This document shows, piece after piece, positions 33,472-45,380 of a DNA stretch of 64,000 bases. The stretch is from the NCBI GenBank assembly GCA_047495785.1, contig JBLDXI010000002.1, positions 1,054,001-1,118,000 of the forward strand, given 5' to 3'. The stretch's first letter is position 1; each line of letters starts with the position of its first letter. Origin of the DNA: Lepidodermella squamata. Taxonomy: Eukaryota > Gastrotricha. Made by a program: the position numbers and the translations under genes. The notes under the pieces were generated by a model, which did not search any database, was not told the DNA's origin, and saw only the letters and a list, made by a program, of their open reading frames with translations.

Positions 33472-36400
33472 TCAAAATCTTCCGCTAATTCGTTGCCAGT
33501 ATGAGTCAACTGAGCCGCCAGGTGGCCGTGTGTTATCCGCCGTCATTGTAGTCGTGCTTGCAGATGATTCCTCGTAAAAATAGCCAGATTGCGACATTGA
33601 GCCGGGAGTTTCTTCGAGCATTTGGGCGTTCGGCAGGGGCAGCGATGGGATGGACTGTTGTTGCGACAAATAGGAAGACAGTTGCTGCGGCAGTTGCGGG
33701 TAAGGCGCTGCTTGTTGCAGGTAGGATGACGGCGGTTGCATGAACCTCGACTGCTGCGAGTTGGTCATAGCGCACATCTAAAAATTACAGGAAAAAATTA
33801 GAAATTAACTCGATAAAATTGGTAGATTTCAAGATGAGAATTTTTAAATTTTTCGAGAAATTTATAAAATAAGAAATAAACGCAGTTCCACGGATTTGTA
33901 GATTTTGTAAATTCAGAGCCAAATTTTTTTCTAATTTCTAATTTTTTATTTAAAATTTGAGACTCCAGCACTAGATTTTCCTTAAATGTGTTTTTTCGAG
34001 TTTCATGTCATCTCTGGAATCTCATCTTTTTTAGGATCATACCTAACCGATAGAGCTTCATATTACGCGTATTTTGCGCTATCAGCGGACAATTAATGAG
34101 TTATACTTCAGCCTGCAGAGCCGATATCGATTCCAAGTATCGATTTTACAAATCAGTGATTTTTCCGATATCAGCCGTCTTTGAACCCAACATCGATAAT
34201 TTTTCTACGTAGCTTAGGGCGCCAGGGTAGCTAAAACCAAAAATCCTAGGTTCAGGGAGGGCATCAGTATCGATCCAAATAACGAAAACACCGAAATCGC
34301 AAAGGATAAAAAAATTTAGTGCCAGGACGCTCAGCTTTAGTGCTGGAACCTGGAACCTCAGTTTTAGTGGTGCAAATATTTGGACCCATTTTTCAATATT
34401 CAAAAATTTTTAAATGTCTTCAGAACATTTTTTCGAGTTCATAAATAGCTTCCCTCGAGTAGTCGAAAACGCAAAAAAATCGGAAAGATTAAATGATTAG
34501 TTTGCTAAAATTTGATGCCAGAATTTCAATTTGAGTCGTTCAAATATTTTGACCTAAAAATTAAACGATCGAGTCTCAAATTTAGGACGTGTATTCGAAA
34601 ATTCGAAAATTCGAAATAGTTATAGGAAACCTATTTCGGAAATTATTGTGCGAAATTCATAGATTTTTTACGATCTCTAATTTTGAAAATTTTTTAAATT
34701 ATTCGAGAAAATAAATTGAGGTTACCTCGATTCTTGGATCGTAAGTTCGCGTTCCACAGCAGCGAAGTACGCCGTTGTAGTTCTGATAATACCGCCCGTC
34801 ACAGCACATCTGGCCCGGCGTGTAGTCCAACAACTGGCCACCGCAGCAGAAGTGCATCTTCGTGTTGTAAACCGTCGACATACAGCACGCTAAATCACCC
34901 GGCAACATGACATTCGGCGCCGTCGACAACAACTGACCATTCACGCAAACTGGCTGCGGCTGTTGGGACGAAATCGAATTCCGCCGATTCAACATTGCAA
35001 ATAATTCCGGCGCTAATTGCTGGGGTAGGCTTTGCGGTAGAATCGGGTCGAACTGGGGAAGCTGGGAAAATGGGCCCGGGTTCGGGTTGAGTTGGGGCAT
35101 AGCTCGGCCGGGTCTCAACCCGGCAAAACCCTGGCTCGGGTTGCATTGATCGAACCGCCTATCGTAGACGTGGTCGCCGCAGCATTCGATGAAAGGATTG
35201 CCATCGGTTACCTCCCATAACGAGCCTTCGCATGAGATGAATCGAGGCATAGCCTGGGTTGTAGTCGTTGTAGTCGGGACAATGGGCGGTGGGGTTGTAA
35301 GGGCCTCGACCTCGTTCATGCGGCAAGCGTAGCGGCGCGTGTCGTAGACCTGTTTGCCGCAGCACGTGTAGAAAACAGCTTCGTCTAGCCCGATCAGTTC
35401 ATACACCTGGTTGTTGCAATTTAACCGCATTCGGCCGTTCGAGCTCGAAAACACGGCCGGGCCTACTTTCGACTCGGTTGTAGTCGTCGTAGTCGGGGTG
35501 GTTGTTGTCGGTGAGGTTGTTGTTGTGGTTGTTGTAGTGCTGGTTGTAGTTGTAGTCGGGGGTGGGGTTGTGGTTGTTGTGGTTGGGGCTTCGGTGTTGG
35601 CCGCTGCGAACATCTGAGCGTGGCGGACCATGTCGGCGACAAGGGAGGCGAGCGGGCTGTTGCTGAAAAAACCGCCTCCATTCGATGACGAAACGTTGAC
35701 TGACGAAAGTAGAGGGCCGAGTTTGGGAAGCAACTACAACAAAATATTAAAATATTAAAACAAATCTGCACATTTCTGGAAAAATTGTAGTTTCCAAGCA
35801 AGATCATGTCTACAGTTCAGTGATATTGAGAAAAAATATCTATCAATTTTTCTAAATTTAAAAAAAAAATTGCGAGCTGGTTACGTTGAAATTTTAACAA
35901 TTTGAAAATTTAATGGCTCGATAAAAATAAGAATAACGGAAAATAGTTAAATAACTTTGGAAATCAAAATCCCAAATTGAAAAATCGAATAAATTCAATA
36001 AAATGCTATCTCGGCACTCGGCAAAGTTTTCTCGAATAGCATCGTTAATGCCTCAGCCTAAAATTAAAAAATTGAAAAAAATCGTAAAATCACGTGAAAA
36101 ATCAAGTATGTCACTTGTTAATGGGATTAAAAAAGTCCGGAGAAATTCTGTCCAACCGGGTAAAATACCAAAATTTACCAAACCAGTTACCATCGGGGTT
36201 TTCCGGGTTTTCTCCGGTAAATTTTTTCCGGAAATCGCGGCTAAAAGATGGAATATTCTCTCGGTAGGTTTAATTTTAAAAAAATTAGCTGAATATCCTA
36301 CAAAAAATTGCCAAATTTAAAAATAATTGCGCAATTCTGGGACACGCTGTAGTAAGGGTTAGAAATCGGCGTATACAATTTGGAAAAAATTGATTACCTT

Positions 36401-36997
36401 TCCAGATGAGCAAACGTAGACCGAGGAGTCATACGGGAGAGGTCCACAGCATTTCAGGCTAGGATTTTGCGCCAAGCGGCTATCAACAATCGTACCTTGG
36501 CATGTAAGCACCTTTCACCAAAAATCAAAGCTAATTATTAGGAAATTTTATCAAATTCCACGAACTAACCATTGTTGGTCGAACAAAGCCAGCATTGGCC
36601 GACCCTTCAACAGGCTCTTCGCTGTACTCATCCGAGCCCTGAAGCGCCGCAGTTCGGGCATCGGAGTGTTCCTGCAGGCCATTTGTCCGCCGTTGGTGCT
36701 CGCCCAGTTGATTGTTACGCAACGAGTTCGGCAGTTCATTTTCTGGGACACAAACGTGCGTATCGGGGTTGTAGCCGTTTTTGCCGCAACACTGCAAATT
36801 ATGCTCAGGATTTTCAACAATATTGCCCTCGCAGCATAATTGATTCGCAGAGGTATAACCGCGACTTCCGCATAAATTGTAACCTAATAATTTTGATAAA
36901 ATTTACGAAAAATATGCGAATTTTCAATTTTACCTGTCGCCGATTTGTGGTTTAAATTGTGGAAAAATAGTACCAAGACAAAGCCAACTGTCAGCAT
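33472..36997 (-). CDS. Galaxin-repeat membrane or secreted protein, at least 601 aa
   Basis: Exons 36997-36934, 36883-36570, 36511-36398, 35733-34726 and 33777-33472 join in frame. The start used is the ATG at 36997, but the open frame continues upstream to about 37081, so an upstream exon may add a cytoplasmic tail before the hydrophobic segment (FFLVMLTVGFVLVLFFHNL). That segment would then be a signal anchor rather than a signal peptide. Galaxin-type CCG..Y repeats recur (CCGKNGYNPDTHVC, CCGPLPYDSSVYVC, CCGKQVYDTRRYAC, CCGDHVYDRRFDQC, CCGTRTYDPR). The fourth exon contains a Thr/Pro-rich linker of mucin type; the C-terminus is Gln/Pro/Ser-rich. Galaxins were first described in coral skeleton matrix; in other animals their role is unclear. 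Confidence 0.82.
36128..36300 (+). repeat. Dispersed ccgggtaaaatacc repeat, copy 2
   Basis: Lies inside the third intron (35734-36397) of the galaxin-like gene, which is far longer than most introns here. Same core as the copies at 32925 and 43025. Confidence 0.7.
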
Positions 36998-37081
36998 GAC
37001 CAAGAAGAACCTGTTGCGGGTTGGTAATAAATCAGTAGCCGGTGGTTGATGATGGAGATTAAAAAACGTTAATCGGGCCAC

Positions 37082-37943
37082 TTTTTTCGCCGAGTCTCAA
37101 CGCGACATAAAATTCAAATCCGCCTTAATAAGCATAGTTCTGACTTGTTGTAAGTAGGTAGGTATATAGTAATGTTGTTGGTGTTCTAGTTATCGCAGAA
37201 ATTATTATTACCTGCGGGTTTTGCGGCGCCGTCGTGAGACTTCACCGGGGTTCACTCGCTAATAAAATAAGGTTAGCGCACACCGACTTAATTATTATTA
37301 CCCGCGTTCAACCGCGCGCATCGACCTCGGCGACAAGTGTTACGCCAGGCGCATCTATCTATCTAGCTTTGGCAACAGGTACAACTGCAACTAACGAGTT
37401 TATATGTTGCTTCAGCGCCGCAAAGTCACTTGTATACGGCGGCTACAACGCCTTATGCAATCGACCGAGTAAAATATGTATGCCGGGTATATTAAGTAGT
37501 AAAGAAACGCGCTGCTCATCTCGCAAAACATCAATTAACGCTATAATCAACGTGTTAAGGTAATCACATTTAAACGCATCTTGTTTCTTAATAGCGCACA
37601 ATATATATAAAAGAGCGCATAAAAATTCAGAAAATCATATCATTTTTTTATAATTCGAAAAATTGGTTGAATAGTTCATTATATCTGAATAAAAAATGCA
37701 AATAAAAAAATTAATTGAAATATATTAAAAAATTTGAAAAAAATTAGTCAAATCTTATTCAATAAAATACAAAATCTTATTCAATTTTCGGAAAAATTCC
37801 GTCGAAAAATTCCAAATTTTCACGATTTTTTTCGGGACAGAAAAATTCGGATAAAATTAAAAAAATTATATTTTTGAATTATATTTTGATTCCCAAAATA
37901 TTAAAATAATTATCACAAAATTGGCAATTTTTCTAAAATTAAC
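37082..37943. other. Region upstream of the galaxin-like coding exons
   Basis: No exon could be assigned with confidence. It may hold an unrecognised 5-prime exon of the galaxin-like gene. The stretch 37570-37930 is very AT-rich. Confidence 0.4.
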
Positions 37944-38237
37944 TTACAAGAGAAGTAGAAGGAAGCACATCGCCCGAGTTCGGCGTTGTTGGACAACAAC
38001 TGTGGCGGCACCAGCCTTTTTGAATGAATAATGCGGTGCCGTCCAATTTTCGCCGGCAATCGAAACGAAAAACGGCAGAATCGCATCCTTGCCGTAGCCG
38101 GGTGGTGGGGATGGCGGCGGCTTGATGGCCGTTGTGTGAATAGCCAACTCTTCGTCGGCTTTTTCACACTTTTCAAGCTCAGTCTTCTTCGGCGCCCCGG
38201 CTCGATCGGTGCTCAACAGAGCGACCGGATGAACCAT
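37944..38237 (-). CDS. Hypothetical 97-codon ORF or first exon, proline-rich
   Basis: A minus-strand frame beginning MVHPVALLSTDRAG with a central proline stretch (KPPPSPPPGYGKD). It ends either at a stop or, just before it, at a good GTAAGT donor (37945-37950). It could be a separate small gene or a 5-prime exon of a longer one. No phase-compatible join to the galaxin-like exons was found. Confidence 0.3.
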   Translation of the reverse strand: MVHPVALLSTDRAGAPKKTELEKCEKADEELAIHTTAIKPPPSPPPGYGKDAILPFFVSIAGENWTAPHYSFKKAGAATVVVQQRRTRAMCFLLLLL

Positions 38238-39520
38238 TTTTATTCACAGTTTTAAAATCGTCTAAAAAAAATCAAAATTTTAAGCGTGTATTCTCAATAT
38301 TTTGCTAAAAAGAAATAATAAATTTTCCACGAGGCAAATATAATCCTTGTAAATAGCCGTGGTTTATAGCATGGCTCCGTCTATAACAAACATCACAACG
38401 GGCTGTTTTATTACATAATAATAGTAATAATAATACCTATATATGCGCGTAGTGCGTCGTCAGGTAACAAACTGAGTGTATGCGCATTTATTAAGAAACT
38501 TTGACCACCACAGCACACGGCATCGCGCAGCACGTTTTTGCCGTCTGTAGACCTTAAAATTGTTTGAAAACAAGAAAGAAAGAAAACTATAATCATCCTC
38601 ACACCAGAGGTGTTAAGGCGTATAATCACTCTGTAATAGCTTAATCCAACCGCCTGATGATGGAAAAAAATACTGATGACTCATCCTCCTTATAATTAAT
38701 AAAAAAACTATTTTGGCGCGAGATTGCGATCGCGCAATAAAATTTTTAGCAAGACGGTACTCTGTCCAGGTATAAGACGCTCATAAAATTTACTCTCGCG
38801 CGCTTCTTCTTCATTATCATCACGCGCACTTGAAAGTGCGCGCGAAACTTCCAGCGCGTATTATTATTATTAATATTATTTATATAATTATTATTATACC
38901 GTGAAATAACAACAAACTCGCGCGCATGGCAAAACAACAACGCGCTCTTAGATATATATTTGCGCACAAATTTTGCAAATTTTTCTACATTTGCGAGCTA
39001 ATAATCTGTCTGTGACATGCAAAGTGATACCAACTAATAGTTGTTGCCCTAAAAACAAGTGCCCTCACTTGAGATAAATGGCATATAATATCTCCTTATA
39101 CTGCTTACGGGATTGGTTTTGATTATCCTGGCGATAAAAAATCGCGCGAAAATCGAAAAAAATCAGCAATAAGCCTATTGAAGCGACTTTGGGCATTTAA
39201 GAAATAAATCTTATTAAAATTGGGCACTTGGATGTGATATATTTAAGCGCGTTTCTTCGCACCGGCCGGTAAATAAAATAAGCTTTTTTTTTACAACTCC
39301 GAATAAGCGTAAAATTAACATGAAAAAAATAACATCATTTTATTGTTATAGTGGCGAGTGAAAGAAAGATTATCTCGCCACATAGTTTCATCATCACAAG
39401 TTTTGATGAAATTACTATTATACGAAGCCGCTGTTCACTAATATTCGTAAAAGGCCACAGTTAACCCACTCATTGCAGCGCAAAAAGGTTCAGAGTTGAA
39501 TACTCGTTTTCTGAAAAAAA
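38238..39520. other. Long intergenic region upstream of ERMP1
   Basis: About 1.3 kb with alternating cgcg-rich and att-repeat stretches (for example 38810-38960). No coding exon, RNA gene or repeat that I can support. Confidence 0.5.
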
Positions 39521-42500
39521 ATGGGCTGCAGGCGAGCTAAGAAAGAGGAACCTTGCCTCGAAGATTATGGTAATTTCAATTTTTTATAAAAACTTTCGTA
39601 ATTTCCTGTTACCTAATTCGCAGTTCCGTTCCACTGGACTCATCTGGTATTTGTGGTCACCCTGACACTTTTATTACAGTGCTTGATTCGGCTTCAAACC
39701 TTTTGGACACCCTCTGTACCTGATGCTATTGATTTAGGGATCCACCCGGGCGATTTAAATCGAACCATCTTAGACACGGACCGATTTGTCACAGCCCGAG
39801 CTAGGAAGCATCTCGAACATATCGACACATTCGGAATTCGGCCAAGTGGAACAAAATCGGATGAAAAAATGATTAATTACTTGTTCGAACAAATTCAGGA
39901 GTTGAAGAGCTTGATGGGAGCTGATTCGAAGTTCGAGTTCAAATTCGAAGCTAGCGTTAACAATAAGAGGATGCTGGAGCAAAGCAATTTTCAAAGTGCT
40001 TTGTTTTTCAATATTACGAATGTCTTAGTGAGGTTGGACCCGATTCAGGGTGACCAAAGAGGCGATGCGTTGCTGATCAATGGTCACTTTGACACGGCAG
40101 AAGGGGTAAATAATTTTAAATTTTTAACAAATAAATTAGGAATTTGAAAATTTATATTTTTTGAAAATTTCAAAAGATTTCAAATTTTTTTATAAATTTT
40201 AAAAAAATTTCAAAAATTTCAAAAAATTTCAGACAATTTTAAATTGGAATTTAAAAATTTAGAAATCTAAAGAACTTCTTAAGAAATATTTTTTTCAGAC
40301 TGCCGGCGCCAGTGATAATTCATTGAGGTGCGCTATCATGTTGGAAATGATTCGAGCAATAATTTCCTCGAAAAATCCACTCAAACAACCGATAATTTTT
40401 CTATTCAACGGCGCCGAAGAAGCCGGACATGGCGGGGTCAAGGTATTCGCCGGCCATGCATGGGCGAAAGACGTGAAATACTTTATTAACCTCGACTCAG
40501 CTGGGCCAGGTCGCGATTTGTTGTTCCAAGTCGAAAATTCGTTCCTACTAAAATCGTACGCATCGGCCGCGAAATATCCAATGGCTAGCGTTTTTATGCA
40601 AGAATTTTTTCAACATTTCCTAATGTTTTTCGGAACTGATTATTCGGTGCTAAGCAAGGAAACCAACGCAACAGGCATGGATTTTGTGGCCTTGGATAAT
40701 AGTTATATACTTCACACCCGCTACGATAAACCTGACCTCATTTTGGACGGCGATATTGAACGAATTGGTGTGAACAATTTGGAATTAATTCGCAAAATTT
40801 CCAATAATTCAGCCAATTTTACGGACGCTGAGCGACGCGAAAAAATGGTTTATTTCGATGTATTTTCACTTTTCGTAATTTTCTACCGGTTCAACTGGAT
40901 TGGCGTGGCGTTGAATTGCGTCGCGATTGGTGTCACCCTGCTACGCTTGATATGGCGCAGCGTCGCCGGCGGTTGCGAGTACGTCAAAATGCTAGTTGTC
41001 ACATTTTTTATGACAATTTTGGCGGTTATAATCGCGCTGGTTTTTCTCGCTGGAATTCTTTACCTCGTCACTCTACTGGAATTGGAATATTGCTGGTATT
41101 CTCGGCAATGGCTGTTAATTTTTATTTACGTTCTGCCAGCAATTTCAGCATTAATTTCAATTCATGCGATCAATTCACGGCTAATAATACCCCGATTAGC
41201 CTTGGTGGCGAATGATAATCGAAGTTCGAAACTCGGCTATGAAAGTTCGATAGATTCGGCCCTTCTAATAGCTTCAGCAATCCTGGGCGCGATGACCTAT
41301 TTCGAATTCGCTAGCTCTTACCTGGTTTTCACCTGGATTTTCTGGGTCGCGGTTTCAACTTCAATTTTGGACCTTGCCGCTCCGGTTTCGAATATTGAAA
41401 GTCCAGCTTGTTTGCTGATTCGGCACCTTTCAATCACCCTAGTGCCATCGATCTTCTATCTATATTGGATTAATATTATTTACGATAGCATTCATTTTAT
41501 CGCTGGCGAGGTGGCGATTGCATTTTTCATCATCGCAATTATCTTTGTTCTTTTCTTATTTCACGTGAGTCAATTTGAACGTTTTGAAATTGTAAGATTT
41601 TTAAGGAGGATTTTCTTGGAAAAATATTTTGATTATTTTCTAGGTGCGACACCCCAGAAAAAAAATTTCTGGGCAATTTCTAAAAAAAAATGCAAAAATA
41701 AAAAATTTGATCACTTTGATTTAAATTTAATTTTAATTTTAATTTTATAATTTTATATCCAAAAAGGATAATTGTCTTAATGAAAGAAATTCGTTTTCGC
41801 CAATGTCCATGCTGATTTGTCGTTTTGAAGGTTTTTCGTAGGGCGAAATTTGATTTTTAATTTTTTAGTTTTTTGCGTTATTTCTATTTAATTTTAATTA
41901 TTTAATATACTTATATAATTTTTTTATTACCAGGCTCCCGTCGTCTATCTTAGTGCTGGCGACGTCCTATTTCCGGTAATTATTTCATTCCTACTCGCAA
42001 TCACCGCCTTCGTCCTCGTAATATTCACACCAATCGGACAACCCTTCGCCGTCAACGCCGAATCAATCAAAGGCGTTCGACTCGGCATGTCGGACACGCA
42101 ATTAATCGCATATAGAACTGGTTCAAATTCGGCGAATATCAACGCAGAGATAAGCTTTCAACCTCGTTTCATGGGGCTGCACCTAAAAAGCTTTAACCTA
42201 CTGCAAGAATCCGCCTCAGATGGCCTGAATTCATACCTGAAAAGCGCAAGAAATTCTTGCAACGGAACGGCCATTTGCGAAATTATACCGCCAAACTTTT
42301 CTCGATGGATCGAATTGAACGACACGGCTGAATTAAAATCTTTAAATTGGCCAAAGATTTCTGTTAACAAATTAATGGAAAAGCATGAAGGCGAATATTT
42401 CCTTCAATTTAAAATCGCCTGCAATAATGCTTATCAATGCAGTTTTTTTATTATCCCACCGGTTTCCGTGGAAATTACACGCTGGCATTTCGGCTTCGAA

Positions 42501-42845
42501 ATCATCGAGCTGGAAACATTTCCGAAAAAGCAAATGATGCAGCCGAAGTTGATCGGTCATCGTCGTTACTACGAAATGCAGCTGAATAATCTTGGCAATC
42601 ACAAGGACATTTACGCGACAATTTTCGTCAAAAGCTATCGCATGGATGGCAGTATGTTGGATTTTGAAATAGCTGTCGCTAGCAAGTTGGTCGAAGATGG
42701 CGTCGAGATGAGTAATATGCCGGGCCAGTTGCGAGATTTTGTGGCCACCCTGCCGGATTGGCACCATACAGTGCCAAGTTTTGCCATGTACACTACCGAG
42801 CGGTTTACATATGAACCTAATTCAAATTCTGGAACTTTCAGTTGA
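39521..42845 (+). CDS. Endoplasmic reticulum metallopeptidase 1-like (M28 family), 902 aa
   Basis: Exons 39521-39569, 39624-40105, 40299-41564 and 41934-42845 join to 902 residues, matching the usual length of ERMP1. The N-terminal transmembrane segment (HLVFVVTLTLLLQCLIRL) is followed by the luminal M28 zinc peptidase: INGHFDTAEG and GASDNSLRCA supply the first His and bridging Asp, FLFNGAEEAGHGG the Glu pair, FINLDSAGPG an Asp, and LHTRYDKPDLI the last His. Several membrane spans follow (for example ILAVIIALVFLAGILYLVTL), then a luminal C-terminal domain. The family are integral ER aminopeptidase-like enzymes whose natural substrates are poorly known. All zinc ligands seen in the family are present. 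The neighbours are unrelated. Confidence 0.92.
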
Positions 42846-43315
42846 AAAATTAAATACTCGTTTTTCAATTTTTTCATAGTTTCTGTTATTATTCTCAAAT
42901 AAATAATTCGTTATACATTTTTTATTTTCTTCAGAAATAAAAATTTGAGCTGTAAATTTTGACTTGAAAACTTCTGCATAAAATTAAAGTGTTCGTGATG
43001 GCCAGAAATGTCCAACAATTTTATAAAATCCGGATAAATTCAGTCCAACCTGGAAAAATAACGAAAATTAGCGAAACAGTTACCATCGGGGTTTTATGGG
43101 GCTTTCCGGTAAATTGTCAACTTCTTCGGTAAAATCACGAATATGGAAGAATGGAAGATACTCCCAGTGGGTTAAATTCCAAAAAATTTTGTACATTTAA
43201 TAAAAAAGTTGGAAAAATTTAGAAATGGCTGCGGAACTGTCCACCGGTATAACGGTCCACCGGTTGTCACCTGAGCGACATGTTCAATTTTTTTATTTTA
43301 TTATTGCTATAATTA
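42846..43315. other. Convergent intergenic region with dispersed repeat
   Basis: Spacer between ERMP1 (+) and the fucosyltransferase-like gene (-). A polyadenylation signal aataaata lies near 42899. It contains repeat copy 3. Confidence 0.6.
43025..43200 (+). repeat. Dispersed ccgggtaaaatacc repeat, copy 3
   Basis: The most diverged copy: agtccaacctggaaaaata, gaaacagttaccatcgggg and cggtaaattgt blocks follow the same order as in the other two. Confidence 0.65.
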
Positions 43316-45041
43316 CTAAGAAGCAGAAATTAACAGAAAAATTATTACAATAAAATTGTCACCACTCGATTGATATGCATGTGACAAGTAGCCAGATTCC
43401 ATTCGAAACGACGTCATTTCGTAGTTCGAAAACACGCATCTATCCGTGATGTTGTGAAGAAACCGCCGAATAACCGCTCGGCTGCCTTTCCGCTTTGACG
43501 CGTGACCAGCATGCATTAAGGCGGCTGTTTCGCCAAAGGAAGACCGGCTAATCAGCAAGTGATCGATCTCCGGAGACGCTAAAATCGACCAATCTACAAA
43601 AGTCCGTAACGTAGTCTTAGTGTCAAATCCGGTTGGTGCTTTGAATGACCGATCGATATGCGTGATTGGCGCAATCGAATCAGCAGTTCGAATTGTCAAT
43701 GAAATCGATTTCTCCTTCGCGTAATTTTCCAATGAGCTTGCGAAGCTTTTCATCGAATCTTCCAAGTCAGTTGTTATGAAGACTACAATTTTTCGATATT
43801 TATTTTTCCGGCAAATTTCGTCCAGCTCTTCGACGAAACAATCAATTTGACCCGGGTGAACTCGCGACCAATATTCACCCCATTTCCATTGGCCAGCCGA
43901 TCGAATTTGAACGGCAAATCTTGCGTCGAAATTTGAAGTTCGAAATTCGTTTTCGAAGGGCGCGACTGAATTTTCGAGCAAAGCAGTCCGCCTTGATAGT
44001 AGAATTTTCAAGGCGATAATGGTTAGTTGGGATGGCGTAAGCCCGAACAGGTTATAGTATTCCGCCATGGGTTTGTAATAAGGATTTTTCAGGAAAATTT
44101 CCAAGGGAATCAAAGAGTTGATTTCGAGGGACAGGTGATCGTGTTCAGAATAAATTTCTCTTGTATGTTTGCTCGAATTGAACAAGTCGATAATGACTGA
44201 AAATATTCGAAATTAAAATTTTAAATTTTAAATTAAACAAATTGAAAATGATTTAAATTAAATTTTTAAATTAAACTAAATTTATAAATAAAAAATGTAA
44301 ATTTCAGAATTTAATTTAAGAAATCAAAAATCCTTACGATCTTCCATGTCGACAAAGCGAAAATTGCACGTCGCTGGTTTTGGCGGCGCAATTTCGGAAA
44401 ATATCATTTTTCTCGAAAAAAATTGCGCATCGAAATAATGTTCCAATTTAGACGGATACGCCCAGTCGACTGAAAACACGCCATTTGTCAGTAAGGCGAT
44501 GTAGAAAACAGCCGCCAGTCCACGCAGCCGATCGCCCAAACCACCGCATTGATAACCGCTATTTCCGGCGCAGCGGTATTCCAAAATTATTGGCTCGCAT
44601 TTCAACCCGTATTTCGTATGTTTTTTCGCGCCTAATGTTGCCTCTAATAATTTATCATATTTCGCTTTAATAGAAGCGACAATGAAGTCTAAATCATCAT
44701 TTTTCGATTGAGGTGATGATTTGAGGTCCTTCGGAGGTAACGGCGATCCATCTAAGCAAAATGATTCGACTTGCAGCCGCTTTTCTCGATCGACATTGTC
44801 TTTTGGCAGATCGTCGGTGAAAACACGTCTCTCAGGCCTTTTTTCGCATATTTGCGGCTCCGAATGGCTAAAACCACTCCAGCGCTGTTCGATTGCGTAA
44901 AATGCATAAATACCCACCTTAAATAATAAGAATATATAAAGCGTATCAATTTATTTTAATTATTCGACTCACCGCAGTAAGGAGAATTCGAAATAAATAT
45001 TTCAAGCGAAAATATTTCACTGCTAATTCATGCAGGTACAT
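43316..45041 (-). CDS. Fucosyltransferase-like type II membrane glycosyltransferase 1, 509 aa
   Basis: Exons 45041-44973, 44917-44338 and 44196-43316 join in frame. The N-terminus is a short cytoplasmic tail and signal anchor formed across the first intron (FRILLTA joined to VGIYAFYAI). The lumenal part has a motif, YQCGGLGDRLRGLAAVFYIA, very like the donor-binding loop of the GT37/NodZ-type fucosyltransferase superfamily. It also has IRSAGQWKWGE in the position of the basic HxRxGD-like loop, and a C-terminal ISRSSFGETAALMH segment. The protein ends in a second hydrophobic stretch. Predicted site: Golgi membrane. The same architecture occurs at 56041-57789, on the other side of the lipase array. 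Family assignment is by motif; substrate unknown. Confidence 0.72.
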
Positions 45042-45380
45042 GAGTTTGAAATGGTTGGGTGCGGCTTTTAAATTATTATACAGCTATTTTAAAACCATGT
45101 GCGTGGATTAGGGGTTGAATAATTCGATTGCGCCGTGACCTAGATGTGAATAGTGGGTGACCTAGTTGTGCAATGACGAGCCTTTTCACGTTTTAAGCCG
45201 CACGACAGGGTAATAATTTGAAACAAAAGAAAAAACTCGCCAGAAAGAAAATTATTATGCCTAGTCCAATTGATAAAATAAATTGAAAATCCAAGAAAAA
45301 TCGTGATTTATTCATCACCATACGAACCAACATCGATAGTTCAAAGAAAGCAGTAATAATAAAAACGAAAAACAAATAGG
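45042..45380. other. Spacer between glycosyltransferase 1 and lipase 1
   Basis: Holds the promoter region of the upstream minus-strand gene. A 60-codon hydrophobic frame (45193-45375) is present but has no support as a gene. Confidence 0.5.

Noticed and set aside
37234-37563. 109-codon plus-strand frame near 37.3 kb
   Set aside because: No signal, domain or splice partner; composition looks like non-coding sequence.
45193-45375. 60-codon hydrophobic minus-strand frame
   Set aside because: AT-rich sequence readily gives hydrophobic frames; no homology, splice context or paralogue supports it.
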